A stretch of DNA of 64,000 nucleotides, taken from contig NZ_JBEFLP010000001.1 in the NCBI RefSeq assembly GCF_040149665.1, positions 682,001-746,000 of the forward strand, written 5' to 3'. The stretch comes from Sulfitobacter sp. HNIBRBA3233 (GTDB lineage Bacteria > Pseudomonadota > Alphaproteobacteria > Rhodobacterales > Rhodobacteraceae). Position 1 is the first letter of the stretch, and every line of letters begins with the position of its first letter. Below the pieces are notes generated by a model. It was not told the origin of the DNA, did not search any database, and saw only the letters and a program-made list of their open reading frames with translations. Positions 30,298 to 38,668 of the stretch are shown here, piece by piece. A program made the position numbers and the translations under genes.

Positions 30298-31620
30298 TCA
30301 GGACGGGGGCGAGACGACGTCCAGCGGCAGGCCCGACGGCACGGAGGCAGGAACGCCGAGGCCGGTCTTGCCGATCTGCGGGTCCGTCAGGCTGCCCAGA
30401 AAATCGAGGATCCGGGCGATCTCGGCCTCTTCGAGGGCGACATCGCTGATCTCGATCGCTTCGGCAATGCGCATCACCTCGTCGAAATCCTCCATCGCCT
30501 GCCAGTCGTCTGCGGACACACCCGCAGCAAGGCGCACGTTGTCGCGACTGTAGGCGGCCAGCGATTCCACGGGCTTGAGGTGGTGACGCACCATCGCTTC
30601 GAGGTCGGCGTAGGCGCCGTTGTGGCCGTAGGGGCCTGTCTGCGTGACATTGCGCAGGCTGGGCGTGCGGAAGCGGTAGGAATCCTCGTCATTGCCGCTG
30701 ATCAGGCCCAGTCCGGTATCGGCATAGGCGGCGTGGGCATTCTTGCCCGGTCCCAACTGGGGCAGGCCGATGGCATAGAACATATGCCCGGTCTGGAACG
30801 GCCCGCTGTGGCAGGTGGCGCAGCGCGCCTTGCCGTAAAACAGGTCCATCCCTTCCAGCTGCGCGTCGCTCATGCTGTCCTCGCCCGCAAGGTAGCGGTC
30901 AAAGGGGCTGTCGGTGGCACGGAATTCAGCACCGATAAAGGCGGCCAGCGCGGTGCCGATGTCTGTAATGTGAAGATCCCCCATCCCGATGTCCGCAAAA
31001 CGGGTGCGGTATTCGGGAATGCCTGCAACCCGCCCGGTGAGGATCGCCCAGGCCCCGTCGGGGCCGTGGATGCGATCGGCGGCAACGGCGTCCGCGACCT
31101 CGTTCTCGCCCGGATGGCCGGACATCTCGTCGGGCGACAGGATCGGCAGGGTCGCCTGCGCGGCGAGGGGGCTGACAACGGGCCGCTCCAGCGTGCGGCC
31201 TTCGGGCATCCGAATGCCGAACATGGCGTGACGGTCCCGCGCCACGCGACCGTCGTGAAAGAGCACGTTGAACTCCTTGGCACCGAGGTTGAACAGCGCG
31301 GGCGCGTTGCGCGGGATGCGGGCCTTCGGCGCGTTTTCAGCCTCCGGGTGCCGCGCGGTGCCGAGGCCGGTGCCGCCTTCGCCGATCGACAGCGACACAC
31401 CGTCGGAAGTGCCCAGCGTCGGGTGATGGCAGGTGGCGCAGGCGATGTTCTTGTTGCCCGACAGGATCGGATCGAAGAACAGATCACGCCCAAGCTCGAC
31501 CAGCGCCGGCGGGAACTGGTGGAAATCTTCGTCATCCACAACAGATGGCATCGGACCGGCAAAAGCCGAGCCACCGAGCACATAGGCCCCGGCAACCGCG
31601 GCATGGACAAAACGCATCAT
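30298..31620 (-). CDS. Di-haem cytochrome c peroxidase/MauG-family protein
   Basis: Periplasmic protein with two c-type haem sites, CATCHH (about residue 60) and CATCHSG (about residue 255). A signal peptide is present (MRFVHAAVAGAYVLGGSAFA). The C-terminal FRTPSLRNVTQTGPYGHNG block is typical of the bacterial CcpA/MauG family. The 440-residue size is in range. These proteins reduce hydrogen peroxide or oxidise protein side chains; which applies here cannot be told. The start has two adjacent ATG codons; I use the first at 31620 after a GAGGG ribosome site. Confidence 0.9.
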   Translation of the reverse strand: MMRFVHAAVAGAYVLGGSAFAGPMPSVVDDEDFHQFPPALVELGRDLFFDPILSGNKNIACATCHHPTLGTSDGVSLSIGEGGTGLGTARHPEAENAPKARIPRNAPALFNLGAKEFNVLFHDGRVARDRHAMFGIRMPEGRTLERPVVSPLAAQATLPILSPDEMSGHPGENEVADAVAADRIHGPDGAWAILTGRVAGIPEYRTRFADIGMGDLHITDIGTALAAFIGAEFRATDSPFDRYLAGEDSMSDAQLEGMDLFYGKARCATCHSGPFQTGHMFYAIGLPQLGPGKNAHAAYADTGLGLISGNDEDSYRFRTPSLRNVTQTGPYGHNGAYADLEAMVRHHLKPVESLAAYSRDNVRLAAGVSADDWQAMEDFDEVMRIAEAIEISDVALEEAEIARILDFLGSLTDPQIGKTGLGVPASVPSGLPLDVVSPPS

Positions 31621-31715
31621 CGGGGAACCCTCACAAATCCGTGATAAAGCTACCGCAATTTTGACACATTTCACAGCGCCGCGCAGGAAAAACACCGTAG
31701 CGTTTGCGGAAACAG

Positions 31716-32501
31716 TCAGTTCTGCCAGTCGGGAGGGCGTTTTTCGATGAAGGCCTGCATGCCCTCGTCGGTGTCGCGCAGGGCCAGATTTTCGACCATG
31801 ACCTGACCGGTGTAGGCATAGGCCGCCGCCCGGTCGAGAGAGAGCTGTTCGTAGAACGCGCGCTTGCCGATCCGGACAGCCGTCCCCAGCTTGCCCGCGA
31901 TCTGGTCGGCTAGAGCGGCGGTTTCCGCCTCCAGCGTGTCGGGGGCCACCACGCGGTTGACCAGCCCCAGTGCCTCGGCCCGTTCGGCGTCGATGAAATC
32001 ACCGGTGGTCAGCATCTCGAAGGCTTTCTTGGGCGCGATATTTCGGCTCAGGGCGACCATTGGCGTCGAGCAGAACAGCCCGATGTTCACCCCGTTCACG
32101 CCAAAGCGGGTCCCGGCCCCGGCGACAGCCATATCGCAGGTCGCGACCAGCTGGCACCCTGCCGCCGTGGCAATCCCGTGGACCTGCGCGATCACCGGCT
32201 GGGGCATCGACTGGATCCGCAGCATCACATCGCTGCAGCGCCGGAACAGATCGGCAAAGGCGGCAGCACCCGCGTCCTCGTTCTGGCGCATCGCCTGCAT
32301 CTGCCGCAGGTCATGTCCCGCGCAGAACGCCTTGCCCGCACCGGACAGCGTGATCACCCGGCAGGTTTCATCCTCGGCCAGCCTGTCCAGAGTGTCCTGA
32401 AGCGCCGCGAGCATCTCGTCGCTCAGCGCGTTCAGCCGTTCGGGACTGTTCATCGTCAGATGCGTCACCGCATCCCGCTGCGTCATTTCCAGAATTGCCA
32501 T
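31716..32501 (-). CDS. Enoyl-CoA hydratase/isomerase-family protein lacking both catalytic glutamates
   Basis: A 261-residue crotonase-fold protein. The oxyanion-hole segments are present: GKAFCAGHDLRQM and HGIATAAGCQLVATCDMA. In true hydratases the catalytic glutamates lie in GGCELA and FxxPE; here they read GCQLV and FGVNGVN, so both are replaced. The sequence resembles the ECHDC3-type subgroup, whose reaction is unsettled. The start at 32501 (MAILEMTQRD) is preferred over an in-frame 32705. It is divergent from a thioesterase gene. Confidence 0.88.
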   Translation of the reverse strand: MAILEMTQRDAVTHLTMNSPERLNALSDEMLAALQDTLDRLAEDETCRVITLSGAGKAFCAGHDLRQMQAMRQNEDAGAAAFADLFRRCSDVMLRIQSMPQPVIAQVHGIATAAGCQLVATCDMAVAGAGTRFGVNGVNIGLFCSTPMVALSRNIAPKKAFEMLTTGDFIDAERAEALGLVNRVVAPDTLEAETAALADQIAGKLGTAVRIGKRAFYEQLSLDRAAAYAYTGQVMVENLALRDTDEGMQAFIEKRPPDWQN

Positions 32502-32558
32502 CTTGCGTGCCTCCCCACTTGCAGCGAGTCTAGGCACGAAAGACCAATGAGGACAAGA

Positions 32559-32996
32559 ATGAGTGATCCCCGACAGCCGCTGATGGACCCCGCAGCCCTT
32601 AACGCGTTCCTGCGCGAAGCATTCCAGCAGGTCGCCGACGATTTCGTGGTGGAAGACGTCAAACCCTTCGAGGTCACCGTTCGCACGCCGATCCGCACCC
32701 GCCACCTGCGCCCCGGTGGCACGGTCTCGGGCCCCACGATGTTCGCGCTGGCGGATGTATCGGCCTATGTGGCGACGCTCGCGATGATCGGGCCCAAGGC
32801 GCTGGCCGTGACCACGAACTGCTCAATGGATTTCATGCGCAAGCCCGCCGATGGCGTCGATCTTGTGGCGACGGCAAAACTGCTCAAGCTGGGGCGGCAA
32901 CTGTCGGTGAGCCATGTGCTGATCCATTCCGTCGGCCTACTCGCGCCCGTGGCGCAGGCCACGATGACCTACGCGATCCCGCCCGAGCCCCGCTAG
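32559..32996 (+). CDS. PaaI-family hot-dog thioesterase
   Basis: A 145-residue hot-dog fold protein. RHLRPGGTVSGPTMFALADVSAYVATLA matches the long helix and active-site region of PaaI-like acyl-CoA thioesterases (key residues GG.VSGP.MF.LAD). The substrate is unknown. Two ATG codons compete, 32547 and 32559; the second has GAGGA at the right distance and is used here. It is divergent from the crotonase-fold gene, which may also act on acyl-CoA. Confidence 0.85.
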   Translation: MSDPRQPLMDPAALNAFLREAFQQVADDFVVEDVKPFEVTVRTPIRTRHLRPGGTVSGPTMFALADVSAYVATLAMIGPKALAVTTNCSMDFMRKPADGVDLVATAKLLKLGRQLSVSHVLIHSVGLLAPVAQATMTYAIPPEPR

Positions 32997-33002
32997 GGAA
33001 GT

Positions 33003-33040
33003 CATTGTACCGCGCGCGTCGCGCGAAAAAGGGTACAATG
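33003..33040. repeat. Nine-base inverted repeat CATTGTACC / GGTACAATG
   Basis: CATTGTACC (33003-33011) and GGTACAATG (33032-33040) are perfect reverse complements separated by 20 bases. The arms contain the same ATTGTA/TACAAT core as the sites between the DUF1127 gene and the MocR gene. It lies between the thioesterase stop and the terminator of the DUF1127 gene. Confidence 0.6.
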
Positions 33041-33049
33041 CCGGGATAC

Positions 33050-33077
33050 AAAAAAGGGCAGGGGATCAACCCTGCCC
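33050..33077 (-). terminator. Rho-independent terminator of the DUF1127 gene
   Basis: On the minus strand GGGCAGGG (33077-33070) pairs with CCCTGCCC (33063-33056) around a six-base loop, followed by six T bases (33055-33050). It lies 37 bases beyond the stop of the leftward DUF1127 gene, so that gene is a single-gene transcript. Confidence 0.9.
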
Positions 33078-33113
33078 AAGTAGAAGAGGTCTGGCGCAAG
33101 CGCCACGGGGATG

Positions 33114-33347
33114 TCACGCCCGCCAGAACACCTTCTGCGCCTCGCGTTGCGCGGCGGAAGGTGTCAGCCCCACGTCCCGCAACTGCCAGTCCTCGAGGTG
33201 ATCGAGCGCAAGGCGCGTGCGGCGACGGGTTACCCATTCGGTCACGCAAGCCGCGAATTTGACACTCGCCACCGCAACCAGCGGCAATGTGCGCGCGGTC
33301 GTCAGGACAGTCAGGGCGTCGGTCGGGCGGATCTGTGCGTGTGCCAT
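33114..33347 (-). CDS. DUF1127-domain small protein
   Basis: A 77-residue protein ending with the DUF1127 pattern TRLALDHLEDWQLRDVGLTPSAAQREA, an arginine-rich short motif seen in many alphaproteobacterial small proteins. A strong AAGGAG ribosome site is eight bases before its ATG. The N-terminal half (ALTVLTTARTLPLVAVASVKFA) is hydrophobic. Some DUF1127 proteins act in phosphate and carbon metabolism and in RNA turnover. The gene is divergent from a MocR regulator and probably its target, because the spacer carries repeated operator-like sequences. Confidence 0.87.
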   Translation of the reverse strand: MAHAQIRPTDALTVLTTARTLPLVAVASVKFAACVTEWVTRRRTRLALDHLEDWQLRDVGLTPSAAQREAQKVFWRA

Positions 33348-33365
33348 GGGAAAACTCCTTCGTAA

Positions 33366-33455
33366 ATTGTATTGACACAAAATGGCGGTATGCCGTACAA
33401 AATGGATACAATCACATTTCAGTTTCCGCTAGGATTATATTGTAATGGATACAAT
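33366..33455. promoter_or_regulatory. Operator-like repeats in the DUF1127/MocR divergent promoter
   Basis: AATGGATACAAT occurs twice as a direct repeat (33401-33412 and 33444-33455), 43 bases apart; the second copy includes the MocR start codon. ATTGTA-N5-TACAAT (33439-33455) is an inverted repeat, and ATTGTAT (33366-33372) is the reverse complement of ATACAAT. A perfect TTGACA (33372-33377) followed after 18 bases by TACAAA is a good promoter for the regulator. Autoregulation by repression is the natural reading. Confidence 0.65.
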
Positions 33456-34857
33456 TTGGATGCCGGAGGTCGATACTCGCATCAAGCCCAAGTACCGGGG
33501 CGTGGTGCAGGCGATCCGCGAAGCCATCGGCACGGGGCAGTTGCGACCGGGTGACCGGTTGCCGCCGGTGCGCGATCTCGGGTGGAAGCTGGGCATGACA
33601 CCGGGCACCGTGGCGCGCGCCTATACCTTGCTGACGGACGAGGGCGTGCTGATCGCCGAGGTCGGGCGCGGCACTTTTGTCGCCGGTCGGGACAAGCCGC
33701 AGATGCCACTGAACCTGCTCGAAATCGATTCGACCCCGCATAATACCGGGGGCGATACCGACACCGTAAATCTGTTTTCGCCGGCCCTCCCGGACGGCGG
33801 GCAGGCGCGGCTGATCCGCAGCCTGCTGGCCGAAATCGCCAGTGATCCGCCATCGGGCGTCATGCATTATCCGTCCCGTGCCAGTGCCGCGCCCGCGCGC
33901 GCCGCCATGCTGCACTGGTTGCGCAGCACCCCGCTGGGGCCGCTGGACCAGAACGACATCGTGCTGTCGCACGGTGGGCAGAACGGCATCATGCTGGTCT
34001 ACCAGACCGTGCTGAAAGGCCGCCGCCCCTTGATCCTGGTCGAAGAGCTGTCCTATCCCGGTTTCCGCCGCGCGGCAGAGGTGATGCGCGCCGATGTGGT
34101 GCCGGTCAAGATGGACGCCCACGGGCTGTGCCCCGACAGTCTGGCCGCCGCCGCCGAACGCCATCCCGAGGCGCAGTTGATCTGCACGTCGCCCGAGGTC
34201 CACAGCCCCACCTGCGGCTTCACTCCGCAGGCCCGCCGCGAAGAGATCGTCGAGGTTGCCCGCCGTTATGACCTCCAGATCATGGAGGACGACTGTTACC
34301 GGATGGGGCTGGCGCAGGCGCCCAGCTATCGCCAGCTTGCCCCCGAACGCAGCTGGTATGTCACGTCCTTGTCAAAGACGATCACGCCCGCGCTGCGCAT
34401 CGGCTGCGCCATCGGCCCGCGCGATCAGGCGAGCGCGCTGCACCGCTCGGCGGAACACGGGTTTTTCGGGTTGGCAACGCCGCTTACCGATCTGGCGGCC
34501 AAGTTGCTGGCGCATCCCGAACTCGACGCCATCACCGCGCGCTGCCGCAAGGGGGTCGAGGTCTACGTCAAATCGGCTGTGAACATTCTGGGCGGCTATG
34601 ACCTGCACTGGCGGGCCGATGTACCCTTCATCTGGATGCATCTGCCCGGTGGCTGGCGCGCCAGCGCCTTTTGCCGCGCCGCACAGATGCGTGGCGTGCG
34701 GGTGCGCGCAGCCGAGGAATTCGCGGTGCGCGACGCCCAGAGCCCCCACGCCGTGCGCATGGCGATCAACGCCTGCGTCAGCCTGCGCAGCTTTGAGGCG
34801 GGGATGGAGCGTCTGCGCGATCTGCTCGACAATCCCTCCGATGAAATCGGGGTCTAG
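33445..34857 (+). CDS. MocR-type regulator (GntR helix-turn-helix fused to aminotransferase domain)
   Basis: A 470-residue fusion. Residues about 8-75 form a GntR winged helix (YRGVVQAIREAIGTGQLRPGDRLP, then LGMTPGTVARAY). The remainder is a fold-type I aminotransferase domain with DDCYRM and the PLP lysine at about residue 311 (TSLSKTITPALR). Members bind PLP and sense amino acids or vitamin B6. The start ATG lies inside a TACAAT operator. No B6 or taurine gene is adjacent, so the effector is unknown. Confidence 0.93.
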   Translation: MDTIWMPEVDTRIKPKYRGVVQAIREAIGTGQLRPGDRLPPVRDLGWKLGMTPGTVARAYTLLTDEGVLIAEVGRGTFVAGRDKPQMPLNLLEIDSTPHNTGGDTDTVNLFSPALPDGGQARLIRSLLAEIASDPPSGVMHYPSRASAAPARAAMLHWLRSTPLGPLDQNDIVLSHGGQNGIMLVYQTVLKGRRPLILVEELSYPGFRRAAEVMRADVVPVKMDAHGLCPDSLAAAAERHPEAQLICTSPEVHSPTCGFTPQARREEIVEVARRYDLQIMEDDCYRMGLAQAPSYRQLAPERSWYVTSLSKTITPALRIGCAIGPRDQASALHRSAEHGFFGLATPLTDLAAKLLAHPELDAITARCRKGVEVYVKSAVNILGGYDLHWRADVPFIWMHLPGGWRASAFCRAAQMRGVRVRAAEEFAVRDAQSPHAVRMAINACVSLRSFEAGMERLRDLLDNPSDEIGV

Positions 34858-34954
34858 GGCACAGGCCCGGATGAATGGTTCATCCGCAATGGGGTAAAAT
34901 GATACCGTAATTTCAACACACTGATTTTGCAAAATTTTATCGGACTTGCGCCGC

Positions 34955-34982
34955 TTGACCTGCCCAAACGCTTCTATATAAC
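34955..34982 (+). promoter_or_regulatory. Probable rplM-rpsI promoter
   Basis: TTGACC (34955-34960), a 16-base spacer and TATAAC (34977-34982), in an AT-rich stretch, about 50 bases before the rplM start. The match to sigma-70 boxes is good. A TATATA at 34975-34980 overlaps the -10 element. Confidence 0.65.
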
Positions 34983-35035
34983 CCGCCCATCACATCGGGG
35001 TTCGCCCCGTCCAATCGTTACCGGGATAACCTGCA

Positions 35036-35497
35036 ATGAAAACCTTTTCTGCAACACCGGCAGACATCGACAAGAAATGGATCATCATTGACGCCGAAGG
35101 CGTCGTGCTGGGCCGTCTTGCCTCGATCGTTGCCACGCGTCTGCGGGGCAAGCACAAGCCCTCTTTCACCCCTCACATGGATTGCGGCGACAACGTCATC
35201 GTGATCAACGCCGACAAGGTCCAGATGACCGGCAAGAAGCGCGAAGAGCACTTCTACTGGCACACCGGCCACCCCGGCGGGATCAAATCGCGCACCAAGG
35301 GCGAGATCCTTGAAGGCAAGCACCCCGAGCGCGTCGTGACCCTCGCGGTCAAGCGCATGCTGCCCGGCAACCGCCTGAGCCGCCAGATCATGACCAACCT
35401 GCGCGTCTACGCAGGCGGCGATCACCCACACGAGGCGCAGAGCCCCGAAGTTCTGGATGTGAAATCCATGAACAAGAAAAACACGCGGAGTGCATGA
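35036..35497 (+). CDS. rplM: Large ribosomal subunit protein L13
   Basis: Ribosomal protein of the 50S subunit, an early assembly protein. The 153-residue length is normal. Signatures include [42 protein letters not shown] and the region ending [16 protein letters not shown] (key residues only: VKRMLP). It overlaps the start region of rpsI by four bases, the standard L13-S9 operon. Confidence 0.98.
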   Translation: MKTFSATPADIDKKWIIIDAEGVVLGRLASIVATRLRGKHKPSFTPHMDCGDNVIVINADKVQMTGKKREEHFYWHTGHPGGIKSRTKGEILEGKHPERVVTLAVKRMLPGNRLSRQIMTNLRVYAGGDHPHEAQSPEVLDVKSMNKKNTRSA

Positions 35498-35499
35498 GC

Positions 35500-36003
35500 A
35501 TGGCTGACGAAATCAAGACACTCGACGATCTGAAGGATGTCGTGACCGAAGATATCGGTGGCGTTCAGGGCGCGGCAGCAGACGAGACGCTGAACCGCGA
35601 ACCGGTACGTGACGAGCTTGGCCGTTCCTACGCGACAGGCAAGCGCAAGGACGCGGTTGCCCGCGTCTGGATCAAGCCCGGCTCGGGCAAGGTTGTCGTC
35701 AACGGCAAGCCGCAGAACGAATACTTCGCGCGCCCCGTGCTTCAGATGATCCTGGCACAGCCGTTCAGCATCACAGGCACCGAAGGCCAGTTCGACGTCT
35801 ACGCAACCGTCAAGGGCGGTGGCCTGTCCGGTCAGGCCGGCGCGGTCAAGCACGGCGTGTCCAAGGCGCTCCAGCTTTACGATCCCTCGATGCGCGCAGC
35901 GCTGAAAGCGGCAGGCTTCCTGACCCGCGACAGCCGCGTCGTCGAGCGTAAGAAATACGGCAAGGCCAAAGCGCGTAAGAGCTTCCAGTTCTCCAAGCGT
36001 TAA
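35500..36003 (+). CDS. rpsI: Small ribosomal subunit protein S9
   Basis: Ribosomal protein of the 30S subunit; its basic tail reaches the P-site tRNA. The core has [21 protein letters not shown] and the C-terminus ends [23 protein letters not shown], with the conserved last Lys-Arg. A 50-residue acidic N-terminal extension is typical of the family in these bacteria. ATG at 35494 overlaps the rplM stop, but the GGAG ribosome site sits nine bases before 35500, so 35500 is preferred. Confidence 0.96.
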   Translation: MADEIKTLDDLKDVVTEDIGGVQGAAADETLNREPVRDELGRSYATGKRKDAVARVWIKPGSGKVVVNGKPQNEYFARPVLQMILAQPFSITGTEGQFDVYATVKGGGLSGQAGAVKHGVSKALQLYDPSMRAALKAAGFLTRDSRVVERKKYGKAKARKSFQFSKR

Positions 36004-36025
36004 GCCTGTCTGCCAGAGCTTTCGG

Positions 36026-36060
36026 AAAAGGCCGCACCGCAGGGTGTGGCCTTTTTCCTT
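36026..36060 (+). terminator. Rho-independent terminator of rplM-rpsI
   Basis: AAAAGGCCGCACC (36026-36038) pairs with GGTGTGGCCTTTT (36043-36055) around the loop GCAG, with one G-T pair; a T-rich tail follows to 36060. It begins 23 bases after the rpsI stop. It is one of the clearest terminators in the window. Confidence 0.93.
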
Positions 36061-36126
36061 TTGCGTCACTGGAACTCGCCGGTTTGTCTGATTACCTTGA
36101 GGCAAACGAGAGAAAGCAGGTGCCAG

Positions 36127-37143
36127 ATGAAATTTTCCGTTCTAGATCTTTGCCCCGTTCCCGAAGGATCGGACGCGGCGCAGGCGATGCGCAACACCGT
36201 CGATCTGGCCCGCCACGCCGAATCCCTTGGCTATCACCGCTACTGGATGGCCGAGCATCACAACATGCCCGGCATCGCCTCGGCGGCCACATCGGTTCTG
36301 CTGGGCCATGTCGCCAGCCAGACCAGCACCATCCGCGTCGGCGCGGGCGGGATCATGCTGCCCAACCACGCGCCGCTGACCATTGCCGAACAGTTCGGCA
36401 CGCTTGCCACGCTCTACGGGGACCGGATCGATCTGGGGCTGGGCCGCGCTCCGGGCGGGGACGGCAATGTCTGGCACGCCCTGCGGCGCGGTCGCGAAGG
36501 GCAGGACAGCTTCCCGCAGGACGTGATGGAGCTGCAAAGCTATCTGGCGGATGCCGATCCGCGCGCGCCGGTACAAGCGCATCCGGGGCAGGGCACCCAT
36601 GTGCCGATCTGGATCCTCGGCTCCTCGCTCTACGGCGCGCAACTGGCCGCGCATCTGGGGCTTCCCTATGCCTTTGCCTCGCATTTCGCGCCCGACGCGC
36701 TGGAGGAAGCAAGCTATCTCTACCGTCGCGATTTCAAACCCTCCGCGCAGCTTGACGCGCCGCATTTCATGCTGGCGGTGAACGTCCTCGCCGCCGATAC
36801 GGACGCCGAGGCCGCGTATCTGCGCACCTCGGTTCAGCAGGCCTTCGCGCGGCTGCGCACCGGCAAACCCGGCAAGCTACCGCGCCCGGTCGAGGATATC
36901 GACGCTGAAATCGGCGCGGGTCTGCGGCAAGGCGTCGATCACGCGCTGCGGATTTCGGCCGTTGGCTCCGAAGATAGCGTGCGCCGCCAGCTTGCGGATC
37001 TGATCGACCGGTACAGCCCGGACGAGCTGATCCTGACCGGCCAGATCCACGATCAGGCCGCGCGCAAGAAATCCTTCGGGATCGCGGCAAAAGTGCTGAA
37101 CGACATGCCGCAACAGGCCGACCGGCCACTGGAAAGCGCCTGA
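36127..37143 (+). CDS. LLM-class flavin-dependent oxidoreductase (luciferase-like monooxygenase)
   Basis: A 338-residue single-domain member of the bacterial luciferase family that uses reduced FMN. The start [14 protein letters not shown] and the [27 protein letters not shown] region (key residues WMAEHH) match the LuxA-like MsnO8 subgroup. Later blocks are [11 protein letters not shown] and [11 protein letters not shown]. The substrate is not known; many such proteins are annotated only as monooxygenases. It is convergent with a TetR gene seven bases away. Confidence 0.9.
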   Translation: MKFSVLDLCPVPEGSDAAQAMRNTVDLARHAESLGYHRYWMAEHHNMPGIASAATSVLLGHVASQTSTIRVGAGGIMLPNHAPLTIAEQFGTLATLYGDRIDLGLGRAPGGDGNVWHALRRGREGQDSFPQDVMELQSYLADADPRAPVQAHPGQGTHVPIWILGSSLYGAQLAAHLGLPYAFASHFAPDALEEASYLYRRDFKPSAQLDAPHFMLAVNVLAADTDAEAAYLRTSVQQAFARLRTGKPGKLPRPVEDIDAEIGAGLRQGVDHALRISAVGSEDSVRRQLADLIDRYSPDELILTGQIHDQAARKKSFGIAAKVLNDMPQQADRPLESA

Positions 37144-37150
37144 CGCGCCG

Positions 37151-37768
37151 TCACTTGTCGGGCGGGATCAGGCCAAGGCCGCGCAGGTAGATGCCGATCC
37201 CGCTTTCCAGCAGGTCCTCCGGCGGGAAAGGTGACGCGCGCCCGGGCGAGTTGCGCGCGAAAAGCTCCACAACCCCGTGGCTCAGCGCCCAGATATGCGC
37301 CGAGAACATCGACGCCGGCGGGCGCTTGTCCTCGGGAATGTGCTGGCTGAGGTCCTTGGCGGCGCGTTCCAGCACGGCATTGGCGCGGTTGGCCACTGTC
37401 GCCAGCGCCGCCGAGTGATTGATCGAGATCCCGCTTTCGAACATCGCGATGTAGTGGCCGGGATGACGCCGCGCAAAGGCAAGATAGGCCCGGCCCGTAG
37501 CCTCGAAGGCCTCAAGCGCCGATGGCTGGCCTTTCTTGTAGGCGAATTCCATCAACTCGCCGAAAATCTCGTAGCCCTGCAAGGCCGCCTCGGCGATCAG
37601 ATCCTCGCGCCCGTCGAAATGGCGGTAGACAGCGGCGGGTGTCACGCCCGCCTGTTTCGCCGCCTCGGACAGGGTAAACCCCGTGGGGCCCTTTTCCTCG
37701 ATCAGCTCAAGTGCGGCATCGACCAGCGCCTGTCGCAGGTTGCCGTGATGGTATCCGCGTTTAGGCAT
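37151..37768 (-). CDS. TetR/AcrR-family transcriptional regulator
   Basis: A 205-residue repressor-type protein. The N-terminal helix-turn-helix is clear: LVDAALELIEEKGPTGFTLSEAAKQAGVTPAAVYRHF (key residues FTLSEAAKQAGV and AVYRHF). The rest is the ligand-binding helical domain (TetR_C-like, WHG type). Its start at 37768 overlaps the ppk2 stop by eight bases, so the two genes are read as one unit. Its target may be the convergent luciferase-like gene or ppk2 itself; this is inference. Confidence 0.9.
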   Translation of the reverse strand: MPKRGYHHGNLRQALVDAALELIEEKGPTGFTLSEAAKQAGVTPAAVYRHFDGREDLIAEAALQGYEIFGELMEFAYKKGQPSALEAFEATGRAYLAFARRHPGHYIAMFESGISINHSAALATVANRANAVLERAAKDLSQHIPEDKRPPASMFSAHIWALSHGVVELFARNSPGRASPFPPEDLLESGIGIYLRGLGLIPPDK

Positions 37769-38630
37769 CCCAGATTTCGGGACCCGCACAGACCGTGCTG
37801 TCGATCTCGCCGATGGCGCCCGTATCCTTCCGGTCATAGTCGAATTGATGCAGCACCGTTCGGATCGCGTTCAGCCGCGCGCGGCGTTTGTCGTCGGACC
37901 GCACCACCGTCCACGGCGCTTTGGCGGTGTGCGACCGGGCCAGCGTGTCCTGAATGGCGGCGGAATATTCGTTCCACAGGCGCAGGCCCTTCACGTCGAT
38001 GGCGCTGAGCTTCCACTGCTTGAGCGGATCGCTTTCGCGCTTGAGCATCCGGCGCAGTTGCTCGGCGCGCCCGACGTTGAGCCAGAACTTGAACAGATGG
38101 ATCCCGTCCTCGACCAGCATCTGCTCGAACGGCTGGACCTGATTGAAGAAACGGGCGTTTTCGTCAGGGGTGCAAAACCCGAACACCGGCTCGACCACGC
38201 CGCGGTTGTACCAGCTGCGGTCGAAGAAAACCAATTCACCCGCAGTCGGCATATGGCTGATATACCTCTGGAAATACCATTGCTCGCGTTCTGTGTCGCT
38301 GGGTTTGGGCAGCGCCACCAGCCGTGCGCTGCGCGGGTTCAGGTTCATCCGGAAACGTTCGATCGTGCCGCCCTTGCCAGCGGCATCGCGCCCTTCGAAG
38401 ACAATCACGATGCGGGTGCCACTTTCGTGAGCCCAGGCCTGCAGCTTGACCAGCTCGATCTGCAGCGCGTCCATTTCACGGTCGTACTGCTTGCGCGACA
38501 TGCGGGTGTCATGGGGATAGGATTCGGTCAGGATCTTGTCCTTGCCGTCGTTTTGAAGCGCCGCGCGTATATCCTGCGGGGCCTCGTTTTCGGCGAAGGC
38601 GCTGATCGCACCGTCAAAGGGCAGCTCCAT
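37761..38630 (-). CDS. ppk2: Polyphosphate kinase 2
   Basis: Makes nucleoside di- or triphosphate from polyphosphate, or the reverse. Walker A is GRDAAGKGGTIERF and Walker B sits in VFFDRSWYNRGVVEPVFGF. The lid module RSDDKRRARLNAIRTVL near the end is also present. The 289-residue length corresponds to a single-domain PPK2 (class I type). It precedes the TetR gene with an eight-base overlap. Confidence 0.94.
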   Translation of the reverse strand: MELPFDGAISAFAENEAPQDIRAALQNDGKDKILTESYPHDTRMSRKQYDREMDALQIELVKLQAWAHESGTRIVIVFEGRDAAGKGGTIERFRMNLNPRSARLVALPKPSDTEREQWYFQRYISHMPTAGELVFFDRSWYNRGVVEPVFGFCTPDENARFFNQVQPFEQMLVEDGIHLFKFWLNVGRAEQLRRMLKRESDPLKQWKLSAIDVKGLRLWNEYSAAIQDTLARSHTAKAPWTVVRSDDKRRARLNAIRTVLHQFDYDRKDTGAIGEIDSTVCAGPEIWDA

Positions 38631-38668
38631 GCCGGTCCTCCTGAATTTCCGTTCTGAACTATGCGATG

